Positions 38,738 through 48,446 are shown, counted from the first letter of the stretch. The stretch is 64,000 nt of DNA from Streptococcus sp. 'caviae' (GCF_001937065.1 NZ_MOWR01000002.1:282009-346008), one strand, 5' to 3'. The notes: generated by a model from the letters alone, not told the origin. A program made the numbers and translations.

Positions 38738-40933
38738 ATGTCGAAATACAGTGAGTTTAAAAATTTGCTGAATAAGTTCGTTCAGCAGGCAAATATTAAT
38801 ATTAAGGGAGGGAAAGGAAAAAGAACAAAATTAGAAGGAGTAACTGAAATATATCCTGCCGTGACTATTGATGATATTCCCCATAAAATTGAGATGTTTA
38901 ATAGAGGCTATGGACCTAAGAATGGAAGCGGATGTAATAAGTTACCCTATTTTGGATATGAATATAGTAATATCAAAAACACTTGGATTAATATTCGTAC
39001 TATATTTGAAAATTTTGAAGTTACTGGATTTAAAGTTGTTAAATGGCATCCTGATGGACACGATACTGATTTGAATATTCAATACTTAGTTAAAGACTTA
39101 GAATTGGATTCAGAACAAGAACCTAATTCAGACTTAAAACAATTTTATGATACATTTGTGAGTTTTAAGAAAGATAATGATATAGAAGAGAATATGATGG
39201 AAAAAATTTATCAACTAATTATCACTAAAGATTCCGTAGAGGCTAATAATTCAACATTTGATATAAACAATCTTTCTATAGGTGATTCATTCAAACCGAT
39301 AAATGTTTATTTTCAAAATAAAACTGGAGAAAAGATACGACGTCAATATAATAAGAATGAGAGAAGAAATAGTAATCAAACTTTGCCCCGTCTTGCTTTT
39401 CAGATTTATGAAAAAGAAATTGAGTCACTAACAAAGGAAGAAAAACTGAATTTTCCAACTTGCCAATATACACCTGATAGTGGTATTACAAAAGGAATTT
39501 TTGATTCAATACAAGAAATTAAAGAGTATAGAAATTCAATAGAATTTTTAGAGTACAAAAGTAATACAAACTATTTTGTTATTTATTGTTGGAATATATT
39601 TTCGACTTTGATGTTTGTTCAAGAATGTTTAAAGAGGTTTGGGAATGAAGGAGATCAATTTATATTAGAATATAAAGAAAAGACTCAAAGTGAAATTTTA
39701 GAAGAATCCCATGCAAATCCTGGAATACAAGATTATGTGCAAAGATTAAAATTCTCACCCAACCTCATCCTCCGCGGTGCGCCGGGGACTGGGAAAACTT
39801 ATCTTGCTAGGCAGATTGCAAAGGAGCTGACTGGCGGAAATGATGACCAAATTGGTTTTGTCCAATTCCATCCGTCTTATGATTATACGGATTTTGTGGA
39901 GGGTCTGCGTCCTGTTTCAAATGGAGATGGGAGTATCGGTTTTGAACTGCGGGATGGGATTTTTAAGAAATTTTGCCAGAAAGCGAAAAAGAATTTTATT
40001 GATTCGCAAAAATCTGCAAAAGTTATCAAGAATGAGAATGACGCTCGTAATAAGATTTCTACATTTTTTGAAGATATGGAATTTCCTTTTCAGGAATTCA
40101 AAACACAACGCAATAAATTCTTTGTAACAGGTATTGATGAAAAAAATATTCATATTTCTATTCCTGATAATGAGGTAGCAAATAAATTAAAAATAAGCAT
40201 TCAAGATATAGAACAGATGCTAGGTTCAGGTAGAAATTTTAATCAAGTTAATGAAATTACGCATTTCTTTGAAAAGCAGCATGCAACTCAAGGGTATTCT
40301 TACTATTTAGCTCTTTTTAAACAGATAAATAAAGAAAAAACTAAAAATGCTCATAAGGTAGTTACTAAAGAACGTAAAAACTTCGTCTTCATCATAGACG
40401 AAATCAACCGTGGGGAAATTTCCAAGATTTTTGGGGAATTGTTCTTCTCTATTGATCCGAGTTACCGTGGTGAGAAGGGAGCTGTTTCAACGCAATATGC
40501 TAACTTACATGAAACGGATGAGAAGTTTTATATTCCTGAAAATGTTTATATTATCGGCACCATGAATGATATAGACCGCTCTGTTGATACCTTTGACTTT
40601 GCCATGCGCAGGCGTTTCAGGTTTGTCGAGGTGACGGCAGAGGAGCGAGCAGATGAGATGCTTAGTGATGAAGAGGTTAAAGATAGGTTAAGACAGTTAA
40701 ATGCTGCTATTGAAAAGAATGAAGAACTTGGACGGCATTATCAAATCGGTCCATCTTATTTTATAGATTTAGATAAGGGAGAAGTAACTGCTGCCGAGCT
40801 TTGGTCGGATTACTTAAAACCGCTTTTAGAGGATTATCTGCGCGGATCTTATGATGAGTTAGAAAAGCTGAAAGAGTTAGAAAAAGCCTACAACTCAGTA
40901 GAAAAGGAAGAGTCAGATGAGACTGACGGATAA
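38738..40933 (+). CDS. mcrB: McrB-like AAA+ GTPase subunit of a methylation-dependent restriction system
   Basis: 731 aa. The McrBC type recognises modified cytosines and cuts DNA using GTP-driven translocation. The ATG at 38738 has AGAGGA 9 nt upstream. The N-terminal about 335 residues are an AT-rich target-recognition region with no clear family. The AAA+ core follows: Walker A GAPGTGKTYLARQ (about 347), FVFIIDEINRGEISK (about 548-562) and the McrB-specific GTMNDIDRSVDTFDFAMRRR (about 607). Base composition shifts sharply near nt 39750 and again over about 40010-40375, which suggests exchanged specificity segments. It overlaps mcrC by 17 bp. Confidence 0.9.
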   Translation: MSKYSEFKNLLNKFVQQANINIKGGKGKRTKLEGVTEIYPAVTIDDIPHKIEMFNRGYGPKNGSGCNKLPYFGYEYSNIKNTWINIRTIFENFEVTGFKVVKWHPDGHDTDLNIQYLVKDLELDSEQEPNSDLKQFYDTFVSFKKDNDIEENMMEKIYQLIITKDSVEANNSTFDINNLSIGDSFKPINVYFQNKTGEKIRRQYNKNERRNSNQTLPRLAFQIYEKEIESLTKEEKLNFPTCQYTPDSGITKGIFDSIQEIKEYRNSIEFLEYKSNTNYFVIYCWNIFSTLMFVQECLKRFGNEGDQFILEYKEKTQSEILEESHANPGIQDYVQRLKFSPNLILRGAPGTGKTYLARQIAKELTGGNDDQIGFVQFHPSYDYTDFVEGLRPVSNGDGSIGFELRDGIFKKFCQKAKKNFIDSQKSAKVIKNENDARNKISTFFEDMEFPFQEFKTQRNKFFVTGIDEKNIHISIPDNEVANKLKISIQDIEQMLGSGRNFNQVNEITHFFEKQHATQGYSYYLALFKQINKEKTKNAHKVVTKERKNFVFIIDEINRGEISKIFGELFFSIDPSYRGEKGAVSTQYANLHETDEKFYIPENVYIIGTMNDIDRSVDTFDFAMRRRFRFVEVTAEERADEMLSDEEVKDRLRQLNAAIEKNEELGRHYQIGPSYFIDLDKGEVTAAELWSDYLKPLLEDYLRGSYDELEKLKELEKAYNSVEKEESDETDG

Positions 40934-42242
40934 TGCTTCAGTAGCTAAGTCTGAATTTGAAGCTTCTTACCCTCAGCTGTCAGAAAAATTACTGGACAGA
41001 ACGCTGGAAAGTCTTTCCAAAGAGGACAATCTCTTTATTTTCCCGTATGATTTGCTGGATTCTCCTGATTTGGAAAAAGAAGGCAAGGTGCTGGAGACGG
41101 TCAATAATCAGATCAAAACACAGAATATTATCGGTTTTCTGGGCTGTGGTGATGAGCGCTTGAGCATTCATTCTCGTTTTGCCAATGAAAGTGATGATTA
41201 TTTTCTGCATTACATGCTGCAAAAAGTGCTGCTGCTCAATCTGACTAGTCTTGATGTCGGTCTGTCTCAGGAAGACAGCTGGTACCAGCTCTTAGTCTAT
41301 CTTTTTCCCAAATATCTTCAAGCGGCTCTGCGCAAGGGATTTTACAAGGAATATCAGCGCTTTTTCTACAATGACAGCAACGTCAAGGGAACGATTGAGG
41401 TTGCCCAGCATATTAAGCAAAACGTTCCTTTCATAGGGAAAGTGGCTTATTCGACTAGGGAATTTTCTTATGACAATGCCCTCATGCAGCTGATTCGGCA
41501 TACTATTGTCTTTATTCAGCATACTGTTCCCAATGGCAGAGAGCTTTTGTCCAGCTCGCCATCTATTAAGGAAAATACGGCTGAAATTGTACGGGTAACG
41601 CCCAGTTATCAATTTTTAGACAGGGCTAAGATCATCAGAGAAAATCAAAATAAACCTATCCGCCATGCTTACTATCACGAATATCGGACTTTACAGCGGC
41701 TTTGCCTCATGATTTTGCGTCAAGAAAAACATGGACTGAATCAATCCAATCAAAAAATCCACGGACTTCTCTTTGATGTTGCCTGGCTCTGGGAAGAATA
41801 TCTGGCGACCTTGCTTGGGAAGGATTTCGAGCACCCGCAGAATAAGGCGGGTAAGGGTGCTATTTCGGTCTTTTCTGACAGAACGAGATCAGTTTATCCA
41901 GACTTTTACAGTCGTCAATTAGGCCTTGTTTTAGATGCTAAGTATAAAAAATTGGAAACGACTGCGAAGGGAATTGTCCGAGAGGATCTATTCCAGCTGA
42001 TTAGTTATACTTATCTTTTAGAAGCTAAGGTGGCTGGCTTGTTATTTCCAAGTACTGAAAGAGAAGTTGATAATTATATTGGAAAGCTTGCAGGTTACGG
42101 CGGAATTTTGAAAAAATGGTCTCTCTTGATTCCCCAAACCGCTGACAGCTATGCAGATTTTGTCCATCAAATCCAAGCAAATGAAGCCTCTTTTCAAGAA
42201 ACCATTAAAACTCTAAACGAAAGCGAGCAGACTAATGACTGA
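40917..42242 (+). CDS. mcrC: McrC-like nuclease subunit
   Basis: A 441-aa partner of McrB carrying a PD-(D/E)xK nuclease. The motif appears as VYPDFY...GLVLDAKYKKL (about residues 327-346), followed by REDLFQLISYTYL. The N-terminal part (to about 240) matches the McrB-contacting region of the family. AAGGAAGAG lies before the ATG, which is inside the mcrB 3' end. It ends 8 bp inside a GNAT gene. Base composition is normal for the window, unlike the mcrB 5' half. Confidence 0.9.
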   Translation: MRLTDNASVAKSEFEASYPQLSEKLLDRTLESLSKEDNLFIFPYDLLDSPDLEKEGKVLETVNNQIKTQNIIGFLGCGDERLSIHSRFANESDDYFLHYMLQKVLLLNLTSLDVGLSQEDSWYQLLVYLFPKYLQAALRKGFYKEYQRFFYNDSNVKGTIEVAQHIKQNVPFIGKVAYSTREFSYDNALMQLIRHTIVFIQHTVPNGRELLSSSPSIKENTAEIVRVTPSYQFLDRAKIIRENQNKPIRHAYYHEYRTLQRLCLMILRQEKHGLNQSNQKIHGLLFDVAWLWEEYLATLLGKDFEHPQNKAGKGAISVFSDRTRSVYPDFYSRQLGLVLDAKYKKLETTAKGIVREDLFQLISYTYLLEAKVAGLLFPSTEREVDNYIGKLAGYGGILKKWSLLIPQTADSYADFVHQIQANEASFQETIKTLNESEQTND

Positions 42243-42771
42243 AAAGGTAATCCTAGTCCGTCCCAGTCTTGATTGGGAAGAGGAATTACTGGCTTATAAG
42301 GAAGCTTTTAAAAATGAGCACATGCACGGCGGAGCCGGTCTTGATCGATTTGATAGGATGTCTGACTGGATGGCCTACTTAGAAAAATTGTCAGGGGATA
42401 AACCGGCGGCAGATGGCTGGACAGCGACAGCTTTTCTCTGCATTCGCCCGTCCGATAAGCGGATGCTTGGCATTTGCAATGTCAGACACTATCTCAATAG
42501 TTTAGACCTGCTTAATGTTTCAGGACACATTGGCTATTCCATTTGGCCTGATGAACGTCAGAAAGGCTATGCTAAAGAGCAGCTGCGCTTAGCGCTGTTA
42601 GAAGCTAAGAAATTAGGTATTGAAAAGGTTTTGCTGACCTGTGCAGACGGAAATATCGCTTCTGAACGCACGATTTTAGCTAATGGCGGTGTCTATGAAG
42701 ACAGCCGTCTGGACGAAGCAAGTGGAGATATGATGAAGCGTTACTGGATAGATGTGACCGAAGGAGCATGA
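42235..42771 (+). CDS. GNAT family N-acetyltransferase
   Basis: A 178-aa acetyltransferase. The acetyl-CoA loop is GYSIWPDERQKGYAKEQLRLAL (about residues 100-121), with LLTCADGNIASERTILANGG after it. This arrangement resembles YjdJ/ElaA-like or streptothricin-type GNATs, but the substrate is unknown. Its start lies 8 bp inside mcrC, so it is coupled with that operon. Confidence 0.88.
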   Translation: MTEKVILVRPSLDWEEELLAYKEAFKNEHMHGGAGLDRFDRMSDWMAYLEKLSGDKPAADGWTATAFLCIRPSDKRMLGICNVRHYLNSLDLLNVSGHIGYSIWPDERQKGYAKEQLRLALLEAKKLGIEKVLLTCADGNIASERTILANGGVYEDSRLDEASGDMMKRYWIDVTEGA

Positions 42772-42774
42772 GCC

Positions 42775-43404
42775 ATGAAACTAATCTTTTTGCACGGTTT
42801 GGGACAGGACAAGACGGTTTGGGATGCTGTGGCAGCAGCCCTGCCTCATCAGGACTGCCTGGCTTTAGAGTTATTTGCAGACGGGAAAATGCCTGAAAAT
42901 TTTGAGACCTTGACAGAGCAGGTGGCCAGCAGTCTCCAAGAGATAGAAGAAGATTTTATTTTAATCGGTTTGTCCTTGGGCGGTGTGCTGGCCCTGGCAC
43001 TGAGTCAGTATCATTTTATGCATCTCAAAGGTCTTATCATTTCCGGTGCGCAGTACCGTTTGAAAGGAAATTTTCTTTATAAACTGCAGCTGCTAGTCTT
43101 TCAGTTCCTGCCCCAGTCGGTTTTTAAAAAGCGGGGAGCTGCTAAAAGGCCTCTCCTTACCTTTTTAAAGTCCATGTCTAATCTTGATTTAAGCGACAGG
43201 GTCAAACATATCCAGCTACCAACCTTGATTCTCTGCGGGCAAAAGGACAAGCCCAATCTTTTGCCTGCAAAAGAAATGGCAGAGCTGATTCCCCATGCCA
43301 AACTTGCTGTCATAAAAAAAGGCGGACATCTCTTAAACACTGACATGCCCACGGTTTTTGCTACAAAAATTACTGATTTTTTAAAGGCACTAACTGAAAA
43401 GTAA
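42775..43404 (+). CDS. Alpha/beta hydrolase
   Basis: A 209-aa hydrolase of the alpha/beta fold. The oxyanion region is IFLHGLGQDKTVW, the nucleophile elbow GLSLGG (Ser about residue 66), the Asp in LCGQKDKPN, and the catalytic His in KKGGHLL. Such proteins act as esterases or lipases; the substrate is not predictable here. It starts 3 bp after the GNAT gene, with AAGGAG upstream. Confidence 0.88.
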   Translation: MKLIFLHGLGQDKTVWDAVAAALPHQDCLALELFADGKMPENFETLTEQVASSLQEIEEDFILIGLSLGGVLALALSQYHFMHLKGLIISGAQYRLKGNFLYKLQLLVFQFLPQSVFKKRGAAKRPLLTFLKSMSNLDLSDRVKHIQLPTLILCGQKDKPNLLPAKEMAELIPHAKLAVIKKGGHLLNTDMPTVFATKITDFLKALTEK

Positions 43405-43505
43405 TCTGCGTTTGCCCAGCCTCTTGAAGTACTCTCTTTCCGAAATGGCCTTAGGAAAATAAGGCTGACAGTTATAAACTCAAAAATAGAAGTCCGCAAA
43501 CACTC

Positions 43506-43561
43506 AAAAACCACGAACTTTCTCACTAGCTCTAAAGGCTTGAGAACAGTTCGTGGTTTTT
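43506..43561. terminator. Bidirectional terminator between the hydrolase gene and ald
   Basis: AAAAACCACGAAC (43506-43518) pairs with GTTCGTGGTTTTT (43549-43561). It serves the converging genes. Confidence 0.94.
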
Positions 43562-43565
43562 GCTA

Positions 43566-44663
43566 TTATAAATCGCTGTATTCCAAACCGAGCGAGTCTG
43601 CAACGGCCTTGTTGGTAACTTTGCCGCGGTAGATATTCAGTCCTGTGCGCAGGGCTGTGCTTTCAGCGACAGCTTTATCAGCGCCTTTATTGGCCAGTTC
43701 AAGGGCATAAGGCAGGGTGGCATTTGTCAGAGCGAGAGTAGATGTGCGAGCGACAGCTCCCGGCATGTTGGCAACGGCATAGTGGACAACTCCGTCAACC
43801 AGATAGGTTGGATCGTCATGAGTTGTTACGCGGTCGGCCGTTTCAATGATACCTCCCTGGTCGACAGCGACATCAATGATGACAGAACCAGCTCTCATTT
43901 GTGCGACCATTTCTTTGGTGACAAGTTTTGGTGCGCGTGCTCCTGGAATTAAAACTGCTCCGATGAGGAGGTCTGCGTCTTTAACGCTTTCTGCAATGTT
44001 GAGCGGATTGGACATCAGTGTCTGTACCTTACCGTCAAACTGAGCGTCCAGTTCAGCCAGGCGTTTTGGATTCACATCAATAATAGTAACTTTGGCACCG
44101 AGCCCGACAGCCATCTGTGCAGCATTAACCCCGACATTGCCGCCGCCGATAATGACTGCGTGGCCTTTTTTAACACCGGGAACACCGCCGAGAAGAATAC
44201 CCGAGCCGCCTTCGATTTTAGTGAGGAACTGAGCGCCGAGCTGAGTGGCCATGCGTCCTGCTACCTCACTCATAGGATTGAGCAGCGGAAGCGTACCGTG
44301 ATCAACAACGGTTTCGTAGCCGATTGCAATCACGTCCCCATCAATCAGAGCCTGCGTCAGCTCTGGTGCTGGTGCTAAGTGCAGGTAAGTGAAAAGCAAG
44401 AGTCCTGGGCGGAAAAACTGGTATTCACTTTCTAAAGGTTCTTTAACCTTGATGACCATGTCAGCTGCCCAAGCTTCCTGAGCTGTAGATTTGATGAGAG
44501 CCCCCTGCTCTTGATATTCCGCATCGCTAAAACCGGATCCAAGGCCTGCGTCCTTTTCAACCCAGACTTCGTGACCAGCCTGTTTGAGTGTAAGCACACC
44601 AGCTGGCGTCAGACCTACTCGGTTTTCATTGTTTTTGATTTCCTTAGGTACACCAATAATCAT
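43566..44663 (-). CDS. ald: Alanine dehydrogenase
   Basis: 365 aa. Reversible NAD-dependent deamination of L-alanine to pyruvate and ammonia. The start [20 protein letters not shown] is the family consensus, with AAGGGG upstream of 44663; an in-frame ATG at 44720 is rejected. The substrate-side GYETV segment, [13 protein letters not shown] and the Rossmann loop [15 protein letters not shown] (about 172-186) are present. The length is slightly under the usual 370. It is single on the minus strand. Confidence 0.95.
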   Translation of the reverse strand: MIIGVPKEIKNNENRVGLTPAGVLTLKQAGHEVWVEKDAGLGSGFSDAEYQEQGALIKSTAQEAWAADMVIKVKEPLESEYQFFRPGLLLFTYLHLAPAPELTQALIDGDVIAIGYETVVDHGTLPLLNPMSEVAGRMATQLGAQFLTKIEGGSGILLGGVPGVKKGHAVIIGGGNVGVNAAQMAVGLGAKVTIIDVNPKRLAELDAQFDGKVQTLMSNPLNIAESVKDADLLIGAVLIPGARAPKLVTKEMVAQMRAGSVIIDVAVDQGGIIETADRVTTHDDPTYLVDGVVHYAVANMPGAVARTSTLALTNATLPYALELANKGADKAVAESTALRTGLNIYRGKVTNKAVADSLGLEYSDL

Positions 44664-44967
44664 ATTGTAACCCCTTTCATTTAATAAAAATATTTTCCCA
44701 TATTGACAGGCAATAGTCAAGAAAAAATCAAAAGGCGGTTTGCTCAGGTACCAGCAAACAGTGAGAGATTGGAGCTATTAGTAATTTTTTGCATAGACAT
44801 TTAATCGTTTATTCCTTCAAATATAAAATAAATTCATATTTGAATATAAGCTGCTTAGCCCCTTTTTTGTGATAGTATGCATCATAAGAGCTTGAAGTGA
44901 CAAATGTGACATTAGAGCAAATCACTGTATTCACTAAAGGGATTAAACTGGTTAAAGGGATGGGATT
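44664..44967. other. Intergenic region between ald and the exporter gene
   Basis: About 300 bp, AT-rich. It must contain the ald and exporter promoters, but I see no confident pair of boxes. No RNA gene or strong terminator is evident. Confidence 0.4.
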
Positions 44968-45054
44968 ATGACGGCGGAACAAAGTCCTATTATTCAAATC
45001 TATAACTTAACTGGGGGGAGAATTATCTATGTTAAAGTTCTTAAAGAGGAATAG
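44968..45054 (+). CDS. Possible 28-aa leader or signal peptide overlapping the exporter start
   Basis: ATG at 44968, with AAAGGG about 7 nt upstream, opens a 28-codon frame (MTAEQSPIIQIYNLTGGRII, then YVKVLKEE) that stops 26 bp inside the exporter gene. The good ribosome-binding site and the overlap suggest a leader peptide that couples translation. A pheromone-like role with the nearby Rgg protein is only a guess. It may be chance. Confidence 0.3.
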   Translation: MTAEQSPIIQIYNLTGGRIIYVKVLKEE

Positions 45055-46258
45055 ACTGTTTGCACAATTAACAGGAATTAATTTAGTCTCAAAAATTGGA
45101 GACAGGCTGTTTTATACAGCAATGCTGGCTGCAGCAACTTCATTACCGAACAGCAGCTTTGCGGTAATGATTGTGTCAGCTTCAGAGACCCTTCCTATTT
45201 TGATTAGTTTATTTCTAGGTGTGATTGCTGATAAACAGCAGAAAAAACTAGATCAATTAGTGACTAGTTCACTTGTTAGAGCAGCTTTGTATTGCTGCAT
45301 TGGACTTATATTTAGGTATCCTCCCACTTTGCTATTAGTCATTTGTGCTTCGTGCTTAAACCTTTTATCGGATATTGGCGGGAATTACGCGACGGCTCTG
45401 TTTTCACCTTTTACCAAGATTTTAATAAAAGCAGACGACATGGAGAAAGCTCAAGGTCTTGTCAATTTAGGCACACAGCTGGTCTCTGTTTTTGCAGCCT
45501 TTATTGGAGCAGTCTTGCTGACGATTTGTACAGAGAGTACTTTAGCCCTGATAAATGCTTTGGTTTTTTTAATGGTTACTATGCTTTATTGCCTAATCAA
45601 ACCATCCCTGCAAGACGATGAGACCAAGATAAAGAAATTCGAACAGGGAAATACTATTTCAGTCGTCAAAGATAATTTGAAATCTTTTACCGCTGATCAT
45701 CTCTTTTTGGTTAATGTAATTCAGCTGTCCATGCTCAATGGCTTTTTCGGAGGACTGACACCTCTATTCGCCTTGTTTATCAAGCATAACAATGAATTAA
45801 CTGCTTTAAGCGGCCCCGTAAAAATATCAGTCTTATCAGGCATTATTACGCTAGCTATGATTATTGGGAACAGCCTGACAGCTAAAGTGCTTAGAAAACA
45901 GTCCATCTTTTATATTAATCTTTGGTCTGATGCAGTCATTCTTTTTGTAGGGCTAGGTTTTATCTTTAATAATATTTGGCTGATTTTCTTTTCGAATGGC
46001 TGGCTCGCTCTGCTCTTAGGGATTGTTTCCCCAAGATTCTCAGCAGAAGTGGTCAACCGCTATCCCATAGACAGAATCGGCGGAATTATTACCAGTATCA
46101 ATGCTATTTTAGTGTTAGTACCGCCCGTAACAAGCTTGCTGTTTCCCATGTTATCAGCCATCAGCATATGGCTTGCCTACTTAGCTTTTATTGCTTATGC
46201 TCTGTTATTAATCATCATTAGTTTCGTCTTAGTGAGAGCAGCAAGGACAAAAGTTTGA
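45029..46258 (+). CDS. MFS transporter (MFS_3-like efflux protein)
   Basis: A 409-aa major facilitator protein with about 12 hydrophobic helices, for example NSSFAVMIVSASETLPILIS near residue 42. The conserved loop after helix 2, FLGVIADKQQKKLDQL, is the MFS motif A place. Similar proteins export drugs, siderophores or peptides. The ATG follows GGGGGGAG. It converges with an Rgg-type regulator gene across a shared terminator. Confidence 0.88.
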   Translation: MLKFLKRNRLFAQLTGINLVSKIGDRLFYTAMLAAATSLPNSSFAVMIVSASETLPILISLFLGVIADKQQKKLDQLVTSSLVRAALYCCIGLIFRYPPTLLLVICASCLNLLSDIGGNYATALFSPFTKILIKADDMEKAQGLVNLGTQLVSVFAAFIGAVLLTICTESTLALINALVFLMVTMLYCLIKPSLQDDETKIKKFEQGNTISVVKDNLKSFTADHLFLVNVIQLSMLNGFFGGLTPLFALFIKHNNELTALSGPVKISVLSGIITLAMIIGNSLTAKVLRKQSIFYINLWSDAVILFVGLGFIFNNIWLIFFSNGWLALLLGIVSPRFSAEVVNRYPIDRIGGIITSINAILVLVPPVTSLLFPMLSAISIWLAYLAFIAYALLLIIISFVLVRAARTKV

Positions 46259-46268
46259 ACACCATTAT

Positions 46269-46325
46269 AAAAACGAACACCTTTAGCCTTCTGTTAATCA
46301 GAAGGCAAGTGTGCTCGTTTTTTTG
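46269..46325. terminator. Bidirectional terminator between exporter and rgg-type gene
   Basis: AAAACGA at about 46270, with inner GCCTTCTG/CAGAAGGC (about 46286-46307), then TCGTTTTTTT. It works in both directions. Confidence 0.92.
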
Positions 46326-46375
46326 ATTAGCGCAAAACAGCATTTAAGTTCGATGCTTATCTTTTCTTGAAATTT

Positions 46376-47242
46376 TTAATATGCTATTAGTCTGTTTAAA
46401 TTATCTTGGAGAAAATCGGCAACTTCCTCCTGCCCCAACTCTTTAATATGCTGAATATACTGTTCTAAAGCTGCTGTGCCAACACTTTTTCCTTCTTGAT
46501 AATTGAGAATTTTTCTCAAGAAAGTAAGAACAGTCTTTACGAACATATCTTGGTAAGTGAGAATACTGTCTAAGTGTTTCATAAAATAATCGGCATCATA
46601 TCTCTGCTCTCTCTCCAATAATACAAAGATGATGTTTAGGAAAACTAACTGTGTTCGGTATTTATTATTGGGGATTGATAAGTATAGCGAATCCCTTTCA
46701 GTGAAAGCTTTTCCTAAAAAAATGAGGTCATTAGTGGATAATACTTGTAAGGTATTTCCAAAAATATAGAGTTCATATTCTGTCCAATCTTCAATACTGT
46801 AGAGATAGGCTGCGATGAATTCTTTATCCTGATCTGAAATGATAAATTCCGGTTTCAAATTGTGAATAGCACACTGAATAACCAGCTTATTAAGCTGATT
46901 ATAGGTATCGTAGGTCTCAGAGTTCTCTTCATCATTTTCTAAAAGTTGTTTTAAGCCTGCGACATCTTTGTTTGAGTGAAGTTCAGAAATGATTTTAGCC
47001 TGCTTAAAAAAACGACTGTCTTCATATTGATGATAAGCATGCTCAAACTCAGAAAAACTCATATGAATAGCAGATATGGCACGGAGCAATTTATCTGCTG
47101 AAAGCATCGTTTGACCATTTTCAAATTTAGATAATTGAGACTGTGATAGATTGCTGTTAACCACATCTTTCATCTTTAGACCCCTAGCCAGTCTAAGATC
47201 TCTATACAGTTCACCTAGATTAACTGCATTTAATTTAGTCAA
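46376..47242 (-). CDS. Rgg/MutR-family transcriptional regulator
   Basis: A 288-aa regulator. The N-terminal helix-turn-helix is LYRDLRLARGLKMKDVVNS, then LSQSQLSKFENGQTMLSADKLL (about residues 12-52). The rest is the helical repeat domain which in this family binds short peptide pheromones. The nearest partner is the convergent MFS exporter; no obvious SHP-type gene is next to its 5' end, which faces the DUF3042 gene. Target genes are unknown. Confidence 0.9.
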   Translation of the reverse strand: MTKLNAVNLGELYRDLRLARGLKMKDVVNSNLSQSQLSKFENGQTMLSADKLLRAISAIHMSFSEFEHAYHQYEDSRFFKQAKIISELHSNKDVAGLKQLLENDEENSETYDTYNQLNKLVIQCAIHNLKPEFIISDQDKEFIAAYLYSIEDWTEYELYIFGNTLQVLSTNDLIFLGKAFTERDSLYLSIPNNKYRTQLVFLNIIFVLLEREQRYDADYFMKHLDSILTYQDMFVKTVLTFLRKILNYQEGKSVGTAALEQYIQHIKELGQEEVADFLQDNLNRLIAY

Positions 47243-47273
47243 AGGCCATTCTCCTTCATTATCTTATGTTAAG

Positions 47274-47300
47274 AAAAAAACGTCCCTGAGGACGGTTTTT
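47274..47300 (-). terminator. Terminator of the DUF3042 gene
   Basis: Minus-strand ACCGTCC-tcag-GGACG followed by TTTTTTT. Confidence 0.85.
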
Positions 47301-47307
47301 CTTGTTT

Positions 47308-47484
47308 TTATCGAGTAACGCGGCGGCGTGCAGCTTTCTTACGATTTTCTTCAATAAAGGCAGCTTTCTTTTCTTCCGGATCGATAATTGTTTTCTTAAC
47401 AGCAAAGACAGCTCCGGCAACTGTTGCAGCAGTACCGATGACGCCTGTCGCAAGACCTCTAGCAAATGCATGTTTTTTAGCCAT
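47308..47484 (-). CDS. DUF3042 family small membrane-associated protein
   Basis: A 58-aa protein beginning MAKKHAFARGLATGVIGTAA, with one hydrophobic Ala/Gly/Val-rich helix (about residues 9-28), then KKTIIDPEEKKAAFIEENRK and a basic tail ending RRRVTR. This order of helix, IIDPEEKK and basic end is the DUF3042 pattern common in lactic acid bacteria; the function is unknown. GGAG lies 8 nt before the ATG. Confidence 0.85.
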   Translation of the reverse strand: MAKKHAFARGLATGVIGTAATVAGAVFAVKKTIIDPEEKKAAFIEENRKKAARRRVTR

Positions 47485-47558
47485 AAATAAGACTCCTTTT
47501 ATATGTTATAATAGTATTATTATCTTAAAAATTACCGTTTTTTTCAAGGAAAAAGTGC

Positions 47559-48446
47559 ATGAAAGAAAAAATACTTGTGGTCTTAGGTCCGACAGCAGTC
47601 GGCAAGACAGCTTTGGGCATAGAGCTGGCGCAAAAATATGGGGGAGAAATCATCAGCGGAGACAGTCAGCAGGTTTACCGCAAGCTGGATATCGGAACGG
47701 CCAAAGCGAGCGCAGCCGAACAGGCAGCGGTTCCTCACCATCTGCTGGATGTACGCGATGTCAGTGAGGGCTACTCGGCTTTTGATTTTGTCCAAGAAGC
47801 GGCGAGTGCTGTTGAAGCAATCAGGCGGCGCGGCCACCTCCCGATCATTGTCGGCGGGACTGGACTGTATTTGCAGAGTCTCTTGGAAGGCTATCATCTG
47901 GGCGGTGAGGTCAATCAAGAGGACGTTTTAAATTACCGCAAAGAATTGGAGGAGCTGTCAGATCAGGAGCTCTTTTCTTTGCTGGAGGCTCAGGGCATTG
48001 AACTGCCGGAGTTTAACCGCCGCCGCGCCACCCGGGCGCTGGAACTGCACAGATTCAGTCAGGGAGCCCGCAATCATGAGAAGCCTTACGATTTTTTACT
48101 GCTTGGTCTAAGCGATGACCGCCAAAGGCTGTATGAACGGATTAATCAGCGTGTTGACCAGATGATGGCTCAGGGGCTGTTAGATGAAGCCAGGTGGCTT
48201 TATGAGAACTATCCTCAGTCGCAGGCCAGCCGCGGCATTGGCTACAAGGAACTTTTTCCTTATTTTGCGGGAGAGGTGAGTTTGGAAGCAGCAGTTGCTC
48301 AAATCAAACAGAATACCCGTCGTTTTGCCAAGCGTCAGCTGACTTGGTTTAAAAACCGCATGGCTGTGGATTTTTACATGGTCAGTGAAGCGGATTGCAA
48401 AATGAAGATTGATCGGGCAGTGCTTAATTTTTTAGGGAAAGCGTGA
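47559..48446 (+). CDS. miaA: tRNA dimethylallyltransferase
   Basis: 295 aa. It adds a dimethylallyl group to A37 of tRNAs that read UNN codons, the first step toward ms2i6A. The P-loop is [12 protein letters not shown] (residues about 8-19), and GDSQQVYR and [12 protein letters not shown] are the conserved substrate motifs. The CDS is divergent from the DUF3042 gene and about 220 bp before hflX. Confidence 0.96.
   Translation: MKEKILVVLGPTAVGKTALGIELAQKYGGEIISGDSQQVYRKLDIGTAKASAAEQAAVPHHLLDVRDVSEGYSAFDFVQEAASAVEAIRRRGHLPIIVGGTGLYLQSLLEGYHLGGEVNQEDVLNYRKELEELSDQELFSLLEAQGIELPEFNRRRATRALELHRFSQGARNHEKPYDFLLLGLSDDRQRLYERINQRVDQMMAQGLLDEARWLYENYPQSQASRGIGYKELFPYFAGEVSLEAAVAQIKQNTRRFAKRQLTWFKNRMAVDFYMVSEADCKMKIDRAVLNFLGKA

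Noticed and set aside
47259..47471. 70-codon minus-strand frame rich in Leu and Lys
   Set aside because: Overlaps the DUF3042 gene in another frame and runs through its terminator.
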